Assembly (NCBI RefSeq): GCF_000213255.1
Contig: NC_015520.1
Span: 3,071,973 to 3,135,972, forward strand
DNA length: 64,000 bases
Direction of reading: 5' to 3'
From: Mahella australiensis 50-1 BON
GTDB lineage: Bacteria > Bacillota > Clostridia > Mahellales > Mahellaceae
Every line of letters begins with the position of its first letter. Position 1 is the first letter of the stretch. Position numbers and translations under genes: made by a program. The notes below the pieces were generated by a model, which was not told the origin of the DNA, ran no database searches, and saw only the letters and a list, made by a program, of their open reading frames with translations. Below, one piece after another: positions 15,210-23,043 of this stretch.

Positions 15210-16106
15210 TTAAAAAAGATTATCATACACATTGCCAGCCGAGGCCTCATTTGGTCCAGCCCTCGCTTTCTTGACCTGCATTTGATACTTGGCGAGTTGC
15301 CTTTCTACAACAAGCAGGCTGTCTATCTTGTCATGCCAATATCTATCGCTGAAAAGCCAGTCTATGCAATCCTTTATCTCGCCGCTGCTCGCCATATTCA
15401 GCAACCGGTGCGCGGTAGAGTAGTTTTTAAGCAGCCAATCCTTAGGGAAAACCGTAACGCCATTGGCCACAAGCTTATCTTTGAGGTAACATGCAATAGC
15501 TTTATCCTCGTCCGAATATTTAGGCCCTCGTGCTTTAGCCCTAGCGGTTGGTTCCCCTTTGGCCTTTGTATCATCATTTTGGTGAGCTTGCTCACCATCT
15601 ACGTTAGTAGATATAATATATTTATTTATATATTTATTTAGGCACCCCTCAACGTCAGTCGTATCAAGGCTTTGAGGGTTGTCAACCCTTGTACAAATAG
15701 ACAAGGGTACCCTTGCACATTTGTACAACCCTTGCTTTGTCTTTTCGTTCAACCCTTGCACATTTATACAACCCTTATACCATTGTTCAACCCTTGTATT
15801 AAAAGTGTAGGTGGGCACTTTGCCGGGCTCATAGCTGGTACGAATAATTATGCTCCATTCAATAAGCTGCTTCAGCTGTTTTGAAACATAGGAAGGAGAT
15901 GTATCAACAGCTTCTGCGAACTCTTTCAAGGAAATGCTATCTTCTTTTATCCCCCAGCCATAAGTTCGCCGGAATAAGAACATGCATATTCCTTTTTGAA
16001 CCCCGCTTATCCTCGCCATGGCCAAAGCTTCGAGTATCAAATTGGCAAGCGGTGTATAGCCATCTTCTATATCTGCTTTTAAAATTTCCCGGTCTCCTTT
16101 TGGCAT
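15210..16106 (-). CDS. phage replication initiator (O-like, winged helix N-terminus)
   Basis: 298 residues. Residues ~10-110 are the phage-O N-terminal winged helix (YTPLANLILEALAMARISGV, RTYGWGIKEDSISLKEFAEA, SPSYVSKQLKQL). The C-terminal half is helical and ends with GNVYDNLF. The middle (~105-145) is encoded by an array of CAAGGGTTG iterons with an AT-rich tract after it, so the origin lies inside this gene as in lambda O. The iterons force repeated residues in the linker. Confidence 0.85.
   Translation of the reverse strand: MPKGDREILKADIEDGYTPLANLILEALAMARISGVQKGICMFLFRRTYGWGIKEDSISLKEFAEAVDTSPSYVSKQLKQLIEWSIIIRTSYEPGKVPTYTFNTRVEQWYKGCINVQGLNEKTKQGLYKCARVPLSICTRVDNPQSLDTTDVEGCLNKYINKYIISTNVDGEQAHQNDDTKAKGEPTARAKARGPKYSDEDKAIACYLKDKLVANGVTVFPKDWLLKNYSTAHRLLNMASSGEIKDCIDWLFSDRYWHDKIDSLLVVERQLAKYQMQVKKARAGPNEASAGNVYDNLF
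15605..15642. other. AT-rich tract beside the iterons (probable unwinding element)
   Basis: Nearly pure A/T (runs of TTTATTTATATAT), about 30 bp from the iteron array. In lambda-type origins such a tract is where strands first open. Confidence 0.6.
15672..15796 (-). repeat. phage origin iterons (CAAGGGTTG array)
   Basis: On the plus strand CAACCCTTG or a near match lies at 15683-15691, 15726-15734, 15750-15758, 15769-15777 (last base changed) and 15788-15796. A palindromic variant, CAAGGGTACCCTTG, is at 15702-15715, and 15672-15691 is itself an inverted pair. Spacing is irregular, 10-25 bp, and the array lies inside the initiator gene. Confidence 0.85.
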
Positions 16107-16138
16107 TTATATCCCACCTTCTGCTCCAAACTCTTTAT

Positions 16139-16160
16139 AGAGGCGGCCGAAACCGCCTCT
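16139..16160 (-). terminator. GC-rich hairpin between early genes
   Basis: AGAGGCGG and CCGCCTCT form an 8-bp stem around CCGAAA, in the 81-bp gap between the 287-residue protein and the initiator gene. No clear T-run follows, so it may be a processing or stabilising hairpin rather than a strict terminator. Confidence 0.45.
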
Positions 16161-16187
16161 ACTCTCTGTTCCAGATGAATTCACTTG

Positions 16188-17051
16188 TTAACTGGCCGCG
16201 GCTTTAGCTTTAGCCTGACATGCCCGGCATAATGGCTTGCCGAATGTGGAATTGCTGTATCGGTCCTCCGCTGCCGTTATTGTAGCTCCGCATTCTGAGC
16301 ATGCATGGCCGGAGCCATCATTTTTAGCCGTGGCAGCTGCTGGTTTTGGTTTTTTAGCATCTATTACGAGAGATGCCTCACTGCGCAATACATCTTTCAG
16401 ATCCGTTATCTCGCGGCCGCATATCTGGGATATTTCGGTTAGCATATCATCTTCCGTGACCTTACCGAATAGCTTCTTTATTAAATCTACTTGCTTGCTG
16501 CTCGCGGTCTCGATGCCCCCTGTTAGATCCTCCATATCCTGTGTAAACTTTCTGCTCGCCGCTGTGGCCTTTAATACTGCATCTATAAAAGCTCTCTTAT
16601 TGGCCATTTTAATGAGTGTATTTTGTAGATCAGCCGGATCTGCATTTTCGACCGTATTGCCTTTTGAGTCTTTGCGGTACCGATATTTCCGCTCATAACT
16701 GTTGGCCGATCCAATACCATATGCAACTTGTGCTCCGCTTTCGATATGTATGAGCGGCATACCTACCACATAGCTGAATATACCTTTCTCGAAATCCTCG
16801 TTGCGATCCAATATATCAGCTTTGCCCTGGGCCAATTTGAACACTCGGCATAATATCTCAGCGCCCGGCTTTAAGAGCGTCGGTTTGTCAGTGCCTGGGA
16901 TACGGTCATAATCGACCTTTGGCTCTAACAACTGCTCAAATAGCATATCCAGCGCATCGCGCATCTGGACAGCCTTAGCGATCTCAGCTCCGATATTCCG
17001 AGGCATAATGTCTACTGTTACTACCGATACTTCTTGAATTTCATCGCTCAT
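16188..17051 (-). CDS. phage early protein with C-terminal zinc ribbon, possible recombination factor
   Basis: 287 residues. The central region LKPGAEILCRVFKLAQGKAD, YGIGSANSYERKYRYRK and TLIKMANKRAFIDAVLKATA, AASRKFTQDMEDL is shared, as I remember it, by a phage family with no firm function. A basic Ala/Pro linker leads to HACSECGATITAAE and PLCRACQAK, a four-Cys zinc ribbon. Its place upstream of the initiator gene, where RecT/Erf-type genes usually stand, suggests a DNA-annealing or single-strand-binding role. Start 17051 has GGAG at proper spacing; 17057 is too close. Confidence 0.65.
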   Translation of the reverse strand: MSDEIQEVSVVTVDIMPRNIGAEIAKAVQMRDALDMLFEQLLEPKVDYDRIPGTDKPTLLKPGAEILCRVFKLAQGKADILDRNEDFEKGIFSYVVGMPLIHIESGAQVAYGIGSANSYERKYRYRKDSKGNTVENADPADLQNTLIKMANKRAFIDAVLKATAASRKFTQDMEDLTGGIETASSKQVDLIKKLFGKVTEDDMLTEISQICGREITDLKDVLRSEASLVIDAKKPKPAAATAKNDGSGHACSECGATITAAEDRYSNSTFGKPLCRACQAKAKAAAS

Positions 17052-17116
17052 TTTCATTACTCCTTTACTCAATTTGTTAAACATGCTATAATTAATCCGT
17101 AATATTTTTTTGTAAT

Positions 17117-17140
17117 GGCGCTTTCTAAGCGTCTTTTTTT
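17117..17140 (+). terminator. terminator-like hairpin facing the plus strand
   Basis: GGCGCTT-TCT-AAGCGTC followed by seven T on the plus strand, opposite to the genes around it. It overlaps the stop codon of the 69-residue membrane gene. It could stop antisense transcription. Confidence 0.45.
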
Positions 17141-17334
17141 ATTTCCTGCAATGTCGTTTTTACACTATCTATTAAGCCTGTAACCAGTAACGCTAGTGGT
17201 AATACAAGCCATTCTCCGCCAATGGCAAAGTATCCTCGCGCTTCGTATGCGCTGTGTATCGCAAATGGCATAAGGACTAGCCCAATGCCTAGTGCTACAA
17301 TATATAACCAGTATTTTTTAAACAAGCGCCTCAT
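17125..17334 (-). CDS. small two-helix membrane protein
   Basis: 69 residues with two hydrophobic segments (WLYIVALGIGLVLMPFAI and WLVLPLALLVTGLI), basic at both ends. The start overlaps the upstream gene by four bases. No recognisable family; an early-operon accessory. Confidence 0.65.
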   Translation of the reverse strand: MRRLFKKYWLYIVALGIGLVLMPFAIHSAYEARGYFAIGGEWLVLPLALLVTGLIDSVKTTLQEIKKDA

Positions 17335-17552
17335 TTTTTCAGCCCTTCTTTCACAACATAGAGGTCATAACCGCCGACATATTCACCAGCAAGTTCCTCC
17401 AACTGCTTCCGGCATTTTTGTAATTCGACCTCAGCATCCTTAGCTGCTCGTATTTGCCTTTGCATCTCCATCATCCTTGAGAGTATTGTCGCCATGTGTT
17501 CCTCGGTTTTAAGCCTTTCGTCCTCATATGTCTCATGTTTGTATATCATCAT
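17331..17552 (-). CDS. small coiled-coil protein
   Basis: 73 residues, start behind GGAGGTGAGAA. A long charged helix (ATILSRMMEMQRQIRAAKDA, EVELQKCRKQLEELAGEY) predicts a coiled coil. Unknown function; part of the early operon. Confidence 0.6.
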   Translation of the reverse strand: MMIYKHETYEDERLKTEEHMATILSRMMEMQRQIRAAKDAEVELQKCRKQLEELAGEYVGGYDLYVVKEGLKK

Positions 17553-17555
17553 TTC

Positions 17556-17939
17556 TCACCTCCTTTTCCTGCCCATGACTTGCAACTGCACCTCATCCGA
17601 TTGTTCTTGGTGCTTTTGCTCTAGCCATTCCAGCAGCGCCTTCTTTGGCACTCGCACTTGCCGGCCTATGTGCACCGCCGGAAATCCCAGCCAATGACTC
17701 ATTTCATACGCCTTGGTAACACCTATTTGGAGGAATTGAGCCATCTGCTGAATTGTCAGTACCGTCGGGAAACCGTCATCAGCATCATCTATTTTGGCAT
17801 CCATCAGATCAGCTCCAATGGTCTTCTCCACATCAGCTTTGGCCTTCATAAGCGACTTATCGTTGGCCCGTTCCTCTGGCGTCAATGATGTAAACTTGGT
17901 CAAAAGCTGTATCAGCAGGTCCTTCTCTTGTTCTGTCAT
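17556..17939 (-). CDS. excisionase-type helix-turn-helix protein
   Basis: 127 residues. The C-terminal half is an excisionase-like winged helix: LTIQQMAQFLQIGVTKAYEM, then AVHIGRQVRVPKKALLEWLE, then a basic tail. The N-terminal ~60 residues are charged and helical. It could be the prophage excisionase or an early regulator; it is far from the integrase, so the role is uncertain. Confidence 0.75.
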   Translation of the reverse strand: MTEQEKDLLIQLLTKFTSLTPEERANDKSLMKAKADVEKTIGADLMDAKIDDADDGFPTVLTIQQMAQFLQIGVTKAYEMSHWLGFPAVHIGRQVRVPKKALLEWLEQKHQEQSDEVQLQVMGRKRR

Positions 17940-17954
17940 GATTTCTACTCCTTT

Positions 17955-18191
17955 CTAATCTCCATAAAATGGCCTATCCGATAGCCTTGTTACCGTTACC
18001 TTCTTGCCGTAGTAGTCCTGCAGCACTCGACCATCGGTAAATATTAAACGGACGAACCGTGAACCAACGCGGTTTAAGATGCTTGACACTATACCATGGC
18101 TTTTTACTTCATCTCCGGGCCAAACATCTTCAATATTCATGGTCCATGGGCCTTTATCGCTCAAGTATTTCTTTCTCGTTTCTGCTCGCAT
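17955..18191 (-). CDS. small phage early protein, unknown
   Basis: 78 residues. The start at 18191 is chosen because it follows a strong AAGGAGGTGAGAGAG; an upstream GTG would make 98 residues with poor signals. Text such as IVSSILNRVGSRFVRLIFTD with GRVLQDYYGKKVTV suggests a small beta fold. Unknown. Confidence 0.6.
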   Translation of the reverse strand: MRAETRKKYLSDKGPWTMNIEDVWPGDEVKSHGIVSSILNRVGSRFVRLIFTDGRVLQDYYGKKVTVTRLSDRPFYGD

Positions 18192-18204
18192 CTCTCTCAC
18201 CTCC

Positions 18205-18462
18205 TTATGCCATCTCGGTTTTGTCCCCAACAGTACCATCTTTATAACCACAAATTGTTGTATTAGTGGTTATAAAAATATCTGGGAAGAGTTCTTCCAT
18301 GGGTGTCTCATAATATCTTTCAAACTCTTTCATTAATTTGATATTAGGACTTCTTTCACCACGCTCTATATAACTTAAAAATTGCTGACTTATTCCTAAT
18401 TCACTTGCAACAGCAGTTTGACTGCGTTCTCCTCTTAATTTGATTAGTTTTTTGCGTTCCAT
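18205..18462 (-). CDS. Cro-like XRE-family regulator
   Basis: 85 residues. RGERSQTAVASELGISQQFL with SYIERGERSPNIKLMKEF is an XRE helix-turn-helix. It is the first gene of the leftward early operon, back to back with the CI-like repressor, so it has the Cro position. Its promoter has a perfect TTGACA and an operator in the spacer. Confidence 0.9.
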   Translation of the reverse strand: MERKKLIKLRGERSQTAVASELGISQQFLSYIERGERSPNIKLMKEFERYYETPMEELFPDIFITTNTTICGYKDGTVGDKTEMA

Positions 18463-18480
18463 TATATCACCTCTTATATT

Positions 18481-18603
18481 ACAACGTAATGTAGTATTTC
18501 CATAATAAGAATATCACAACGTTACGTTGTTGTCAATAGCTTTAGCTAAAAATTTTACAACAAAAAGTGTATTCATTATACAACATAAGGTTGTATAATG
18601 AAT
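18481..18603. promoter_or_regulatory. three repressor operators in the CI/Cro intergenic region
   Basis: 15-bp palindromes built on ACAAC...GTTGT: 18481-18495 (ACAACGTAATGTAGT, imperfect), 18516-18530 (ACAACGTTACGTTGT, perfect) and 18580-18594 (ACAACATAAGGTTGT). The third is the centre of a longer palindrome, 18571-18603, with 14-bp perfect arms (ATTCATTATACAAC). The second lies in the leftward promoter spacer, and the third overlaps the repressor promoter region (-10 TATAAT at 18594-18599). Confidence 0.85.
18508..18536 (-). promoter_or_regulatory. early leftward promoter
   Basis: -35 TTGACA (plus 18531-18536), 17-bp spacer, -10 TATTCT (plus 18508-18513), reading toward the Cro-like gene. 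The 15-bp operator at 18516-18530 fills the spacer. Confidence 0.8.
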
Positions 18604-18627
18604 AAAGAAAGTTAAGGAGGATACAAC

Positions 18628-19011
18628 ATGAATAGGATAAAAGAATTACGGGAGGAGGCTAAAATCAGCCAAGCCGAGTTAGCATCTATATTAGGTGTTA
18701 CACAACAGGCTTTAAGCAATTACGAAAATGGTCTAAGAGAACCTGACTTAGATACAATAAATAAAATTGCAAATTATTTTGGAGTATCTATAGATTATTT
18801 GCTTTGTCGTACCAACGTTCGTAACTCAGATGTTATTGAAGAAGCCATAAAAGACGATCCGGAACTGGAACGCATATGGAATATGCTCAATAACAGAGAA
18901 GAAGTCCGCCTGATGTTCAAAAAGATAGCTGATCTAAAGCCGGCTGACGTGAAGCGAATACTCAAGATAATCGAGATCGTCGAAGAAGAAGATTCCGCAT
19001 CGCAATTATAA
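18628..19011 (+). CDS. CI-like XRE-family prophage repressor
   Basis: 127 residues. The N-terminal helix-turn-helix is REEAKISQAELASILGVTQQ with ALSNYENGLREPDLDTINKI. The rest is a helical oligomerisation part without an S24 peptidase domain, so inactivation would come from the neighbouring ImmA-type protease. Good ribosome site (AAGGAGG). It shares the operator region with the Cro-like gene. Confidence 0.92.
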   Translation: MNRIKELREEAKISQAELASILGVTQQALSNYENGLREPDLDTINKIANYFGVSIDYLLCRTNVRNSDVIEEAIKDDPELERIWNMLNNREEVRLMFKKIADLKPADVKRILKIIEIVEEEDSASQL

Positions 19012-19054
19012 TTACCCGATCGGCGATGGACAAGCTTTATGGAGGCTATGCATA

Positions 19055-19414
19055 ATGGTTAGAGAAATACTTTCAGCTATGCGCAATGAACAAGATTTCG
19101 ATACTTTGTTATGGACATATGGTATCGTATGTAAACTAGAGATGCTGCCCGGCTACATCTATGGATTTACATATAAGTCAACATCAAGCATATACCACAT
19201 ATTTATCAACGAAGCTCTATGCGATGTTAAAAGAAATGAAACCGTATTGCACGAGCTCGAGCATATAGAATTGGGCCATTTCGAGGCTGGCTTTATCGGT
19301 ATTATAGATATATACTATGAGGAACAGGCCGATAAAGAAGCTCAGAAGATAGCTGAAGAAACGGCCATATATAATTGGGAGGTAAAAATAATAAGCGGAG
19401 GCATTTATAAATGA
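19055..19414 (+). CDS. ImmA/IrrE-family metallopeptidase
   Basis: 119 residues. The motif ETVLHELEHIELGHFEAG holds HExxH in the HELEH form plus a later EEQADKEA acidic helix, as in ImmA. Family knowledge: ImmA cleaves the ImmR-type repressor after DNA damage. The gene follows the repressor by 43 bases and overlaps the next gene by four (ATGA). Confidence 0.93.
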   Translation: MVREILSAMRNEQDFDTLLWTYGIVCKLEMLPGYIYGFTYKSTSSIYHIFINEALCDVKRNETVLHELEHIELGHFEAGFIGIIDIYYEEQADKEAQKIAEETAIYNWEVKIISGGIYK

Positions 19415-20301
19415 ATATTTTAAAACATATACCAGGTTTTAGATCTGGAGCTTGGTGGAAAAAGTTAATCGCTGCAGTTTATTATTTATTCAGCCTGCTT
19501 ATACTTATACCGAGTATTGAAACAGGACTAGCACTCCTGATCTTACCGTTTATAATATTCGGCCTTATAGATAAAATAAAGGCTGGACAGATTTCCAATA
19601 ATGAAGCCGCTCCTGAGGTAAAACAAACTAATAAGCAAAAGACTACTGTTAAGCTTAATGTTACAATAGAAGGCCCAAAACAGCAGCCCGCTCCTGCACC
19701 TGTTTTAAATACACAATCAGTAAATCATCGAATAAATATTAATACCAAAAAGTGGCTTAATACTTGCAATGAATTTGTGGCCATTGACTTGGAAACTACT
19801 GGACTAAATCCAGCAATAGATAAAATTGTTGAAATTGCTGCGGTAAAATTTAAATATGGAGAGATTATCGACTCTTATACAACTTTAATTAATCCAGGTA
19901 TACATATACCATCGAGCGCTTCTAAAATAAATCATATAACAGATGAGACGGTACACGGTGCTCCTGATTTATCTGAAGTTTTGCCTAATTTGTTAAACTT
20001 CATAGGAGACTCGATTCTTGTTATGCATAATGCTTCCTTTGACCTTAAATTCTTGAAGTATCATGCTGCAAAGCTAGGTTATGACATTAGTAACCCATTT
20101 ATAGATACACTGCCAACATGCAAGAAACTTTTTACCGATTTCGAAAACTATCAATTAGCTACTGTGGCTAACTATCTAAAAATAAGTACTGCTGATACTT
20201 TCCACAGAGCATGTAATGATGCAGAGATATGTGGGCCAGTATTAATTAAGTGCATTGACACGGCAAAAAATGAAAGCAGCCAAGGAGCCGGTCTTATATG
20301 A
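19411..20301 (+). CDS. membrane-anchored DEDDh 3'-5' exonuclease
   Basis: 296 residues. Residues ~15-55 form one or two membrane helices (LIAAVYYLFSLLILIPSIET), then a Pro/Lys linker. An exonuclease domain runs from ~120: D126-x-E128 (FVAIDLETTGLNP), D211 (HNASFDLKFLKYH), and H265...D270 (HRACNDAEIC). All five DEDDh residues are present, as in DnaQ/PolC epsilon-type domains. A membrane anchor on such a nuclease is unusual. It is translationally coupled to the ImmA gene, so is part of the lysogeny operon; a defence or exclusion role is possible but is inference. Confidence 0.85.
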   Translation: MNILKHIPGFRSGAWWKKLIAAVYYLFSLLILIPSIETGLALLILPFIIFGLIDKIKAGQISNNEAAPEVKQTNKQKTTVKLNVTIEGPKQQPAPAPVLNTQSVNHRININTKKWLNTCNEFVAIDLETTGLNPAIDKIVEIAAVKFKYGEIIDSYTTLINPGIHIPSSASKINHITDETVHGAPDLSEVLPNLLNFIGDSILVMHNASFDLKFLKYHAAKLGYDISNPFIDTLPTCKKLFTDFENYQLATVANYLKISTADTFHRACNDAEICGPVLIKCIDTAKNESSQGAGLI

Positions 20302-20376
20302 AGTGATCTGTGTAAATCTGTTTATTGGCCTATATTACGGCAGAAAATTTATTCTATAAATAAAGGAAGAGCAAAA

Positions 20377-21189
20377 ATGTATTTAGTTTATTGTGATGAA
20401 TCAGGGGACGACGGTTACCCATATTATTCTTCTGAATTATTTGTTTTAACCAGTATCTATATGCATGATTTATCTTGGAAACAAAATTATGATAAAATGG
20501 TAAACTTTAGAAGAAAGCTCAAGAGAGATTATGGCTTTCCAATTAAATTAGAATTTCATACTAAAGCCTTTTTAACTGATAAAAAGCCCTATCGACAATT
20601 CAATTGGACTGAAAATGAGAAAAAGCAGATCCTATATGATTTATTTAACTTTATAGCCTCGCTTGATATAAAAATTATAAATACGATTATAAATAAAAAG
20701 AAGATTATCTCACCAGATTATCGAGTCTTAGAAACCGCAGTAACTTATGGCACACAACGTATAGAAAACGACTTGAATCAATACTGCGATAAATGTGTTT
20801 ATGATAATATATGCTCCGAATGTAATTTTTTAATAATAACTGATGAAGGAAGGATTGGAAAAATGCGTAAAGTAACTCGTAAAATACAAAAAATAAATTA
20901 TATTCCTTCAAAGTATGGTAACCCATACCATAAGGAAGTAAAGCGCATAATTGAAGATCTATTACCTAAAAACTCAAAAGAATCTTACTTTTTGCAGGTA
21001 AGCGATGCTATAGCATATATAGTGTATTTACATGTGTTAATAAACTTTAATAAAGGTAAACTGCCAAATAGAGTGGCAAATAAAATCAATATTAACGATA
21101 TAGCTAATCTCTTAGGAATAATAAGAAACAGAATTAACTTTAAGGCTGGACCCCAAAATGAATTTGGACTTGTAATATATCCTCGATAA
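20377..21189 (+). CDS. DUF3800 protein
   Basis: 270 residues. Family hallmarks: YLVYCDESGDDG at the N-terminus, LEFHTKAF, ITDEGRIGK, and a late LQVSDAIAYIV. These make a predicted RNase H-like fold with acidic residues. It has a CysxxCys-x-Cys cluster (CDKCVYDNICSEC) in the middle. DUF3800 genes are common in phages and defence islands, but the function is unproven. Good ribosome site (AAAGGAAG). It is AT-richer than the structural genes and is probably a lysogenic-conversion gene. Confidence 0.85.
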   Translation: MYLVYCDESGDDGYPYYSSELFVLTSIYMHDLSWKQNYDKMVNFRRKLKRDYGFPIKLEFHTKAFLTDKKPYRQFNWTENEKKQILYDLFNFIASLDIKIINTIINKKKIISPDYRVLETAVTYGTQRIENDLNQYCDKCVYDNICSECNFLIITDEGRIGKMRKVTRKIQKINYIPSKYGNPYHKEVKRIIEDLLPKNSKESYFLQVSDAIAYIVYLHVLINFNKGKLPNRVANKININDIANLLGIIRNRINFKAGPQNEFGLVIYPR

Positions 21190-21396
21190 AAAACACCACC
21201 TACTGCACATTCGTGCTCTCAGTGGTTCACTTATATTATATGCTACTTTATAAATTTTAGTCAATGATTAAAATTTGGTAATTTAATATTGGGATGATCT
21301 TGATATGCGAGGATACATGTAACGTAAGATAGCCTGAATAGTACCCACATATTAAGCGGTTTACACATAAACCAAATTATAGAAAGAAGGAAAAAG
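21190..21396. other. 207-bp gap with duplicated integrase 5' end
   Basis: No gene. It holds the direct repeat described separately. A small imperfect hairpin at 21194-21225 (CCAC...GTGG with TGCAC-GTGC inside) follows the DUF3800 gene, without a T-run. Confidence 0.5.
21296..21312 (+). repeat. 17-bp copy of the integrase start region
   Basis: GATCTTGATATGCGAGG occurs here and at 21884-21900, where the ATG is the integrase start. Similarity continues (ACAT..ACGTAA). In this copy the frame stops after four codons. It looks like a relic of the integrase 5' end. Confidence 0.8.
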
Positions 21397-21891
21397 ATGA
21401 AGTTAACAAATTTACAGCGGATTATACTAGTTGTGTATGCCATCGTGATCATCAATATATGTATCTTCTTTGCGCCTAAATCATTCTTTGCGCGTTCGGA
21501 TGGCGTTAATATAATACAACATATTGAATATTCGCCTGTGTGGCGTAATTCTCATTATTTTAGAACAAGGGCAATCAAGCAGAACGCATCACCACAAGAT
21601 GTTAACAATGCTGGAGAATTGGATTGGTATATCCGCATTGATTACTATCGCATGTTTGTAGAAATATTTGTTGCTACCGTTATTGCCAGTATATTATTCG
21701 TGCTCTCTATGTTCCCAAAAGAAAAACTCGCAAAAGTTAATGTGGATGCAACACCTTTACCTCAGGTTACACAAAAGAAAAAGATACCGTGGTGGGGATG
21801 GATGTTAATATCATGGGCCATCTTCCCCGGAGCAGTTATTGTTATTGCATGGATCGCTGATTTAATCTCAAAAGTAAAAGGAGGATCTTGA
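21397..21891 (+). CDS. membrane protein next to integrase, unknown
   Basis: 164 residues with three predicted membrane helices: ~8-27 (IILVVYAIVIINICIFFAP), ~83-104 (MFVEIFVATVIASILFVLSM) and ~132-155 (WWGWMLISWAIFPGAVIVIA). A hydrophilic loop lies between the first and second. It ends one base before the integrase and its ribosome site overlaps. The gene lies between two copies of the integrase start, so it may be an insertion. Unknown function. Confidence 0.7.
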   Translation: MKLTNLQRIILVVYAIVIINICIFFAPKSFFARSDGVNIIQHIEYSPVWRNSHYFRTRAIKQNASPQDVNNAGELDWYIRIDYYRMFVEIFVATVIASILFVLSMFPKEKLAKVNVDATPLPQVTQKKKIPWWGWMLISWAIFPGAVIVIAWIADLISKVKGGS

Positions 21892-21892
21892 T

Positions 21893-23017
21893 ATGCGAGG
21901 TCACATACGTAAAAGAGGATCGACTTACAGTATTGTCGTAGACGTCGGAAATGACGAAAATGGCAAGCGTAAGCAAAAATGGTACAGCGGCTACAAAACC
22001 AAAAAAGAAGCAGAGAAAGCACTTGACCTGCTATTGGCCGAAATCGAGAAAGGTGAATACGTCAGACCAACAAATATGACAATTGGCGAATTTCTCGATG
22101 AGTGGTTAGAAGTATATTGCAAACCTAAACTGGCACCGAAAACGTATAAGTCATACAGTGACACTGTACGACTATATTTTAAGCCGATTTTGGGGCATAT
22201 TGAGCTTGCAAAGCTTAAACCTATTACAATACAGCGTTATTACAATATGCTCAAAGAAGAAAGTAAGTTATCTGATACAACAATAAATTACCATCATAGA
22301 TTGCTGCGTCAAGCATTAAAACAGGCGGTAAAGTGGCAATATATAAGCAAAAATCCGTGTGATGCTGTTGATGCACCGAAGAAACGTAATACAGAAATGA
22401 AAGTGTGGGATATAGAAGATGTCAAAAAGGCTGAAGAAGTATTGAGTAATTCTCCTATATTTCTTCATGTCATGCTCGCTATATATACAGGGATGCGCGA
22501 AGGCGAGATATGCGGCCTAAAATGGGAAGATATTAGTTTCAAAGACGGTACTTGCATGGTCCGGCGTACTGCTCAACGTGTAAACAAAAAACTAATATTT
22601 AAGGAACCAAAAACAGATACCAGTATCCGCATTGTAGCCTTGCCTCAAAATATAATTGAGCTGCTAAAGCAGGAGAAAAAGAAACAAGCAGAGAATAAAA
22701 TACTTCTTGGATCCGCATATGATAGCAGTTATGAAGGATATATCAGTGTATGGGAGGACGGCCATTTTAAAGAACCAGATTATGTAAGCAAGAAGTTCCA
22801 TAAGATATTGGCTATTACACCAGAGCTACCCATGATACGCTTTCATGATCTGCGTCATACTCACGCCAGCCTCATGCTTGCCAGCGGCGTAAATATGAAA
22901 GTTATATCCGAAAGGCTTGGCCACTCACAGATAGGGATCACAATGGATTTGTATTCGCATGTATCCGTAGACCTTCAAAAAGATGCAATAAAAAAGCTGG
23001 AGACGCTACTCCAGTAA
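21893..23017 (+). CDS. prophage tyrosine integrase
   Basis: 374 residues. An N-terminal AP2-like arm-binding domain (~1-55, SIVVDVGNDENGKRKQKWYS) is followed by a SAM-like core-binding domain (~60-160) and the catalytic domain. Catalytic set: R202 (TGMREGEICGLKW), a probable K240, H318-x-x-R321 (HDLRHTHAS), H344 (RLGHS) and Y354 (MDLYSHV). All five are present. It ends 70 bases from the 3' end of tRNA-Thr, which is the likely attachment gene. Confidence 0.95.
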   Translation: MRGHIRKRGSTYSIVVDVGNDENGKRKQKWYSGYKTKKEAEKALDLLLAEIEKGEYVRPTNMTIGEFLDEWLEVYCKPKLAPKTYKSYSDTVRLYFKPILGHIELAKLKPITIQRYYNMLKEESKLSDTTINYHHRLLRQALKQAVKWQYISKNPCDAVDAPKKRNTEMKVWDIEDVKKAEEVLSNSPIFLHVMLAIYTGMREGEICGLKWEDISFKDGTCMVRRTAQRVNKKLIFKEPKTDTSIRIVALPQNIIELLKQEKKKQAENKILLGSAYDSSYEGYISVWEDGHFKEPDYVSKKFHKILAITPELPMIRFHDLRHTHASLMLASGVNMKVISERLGHSQIGITMDLYSHVSVDLQKDAIKKLETLLQ

Positions 23018-23021
23018 ATGG

Positions 23022-23043
23022 ATGTTTGCAAAATGTTTGCAAA
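23022..23043 (+). repeat. tandem ATGTTTGCAAA, possible integrase arm sites
   Basis: Two head-to-tail 11-bp copies (23022-23032, 23033-23043) just after the integrase stop. Short direct repeats between int and the tRNA are the expected place for arm-type integrase sites. Confidence 0.55.

Noticed and set aside
15672..15796. CRISPR-like array
   Set aside because: Repeats are only 9 bp, spacers are irregular and short, and the stretch is coding; iterons explain it.
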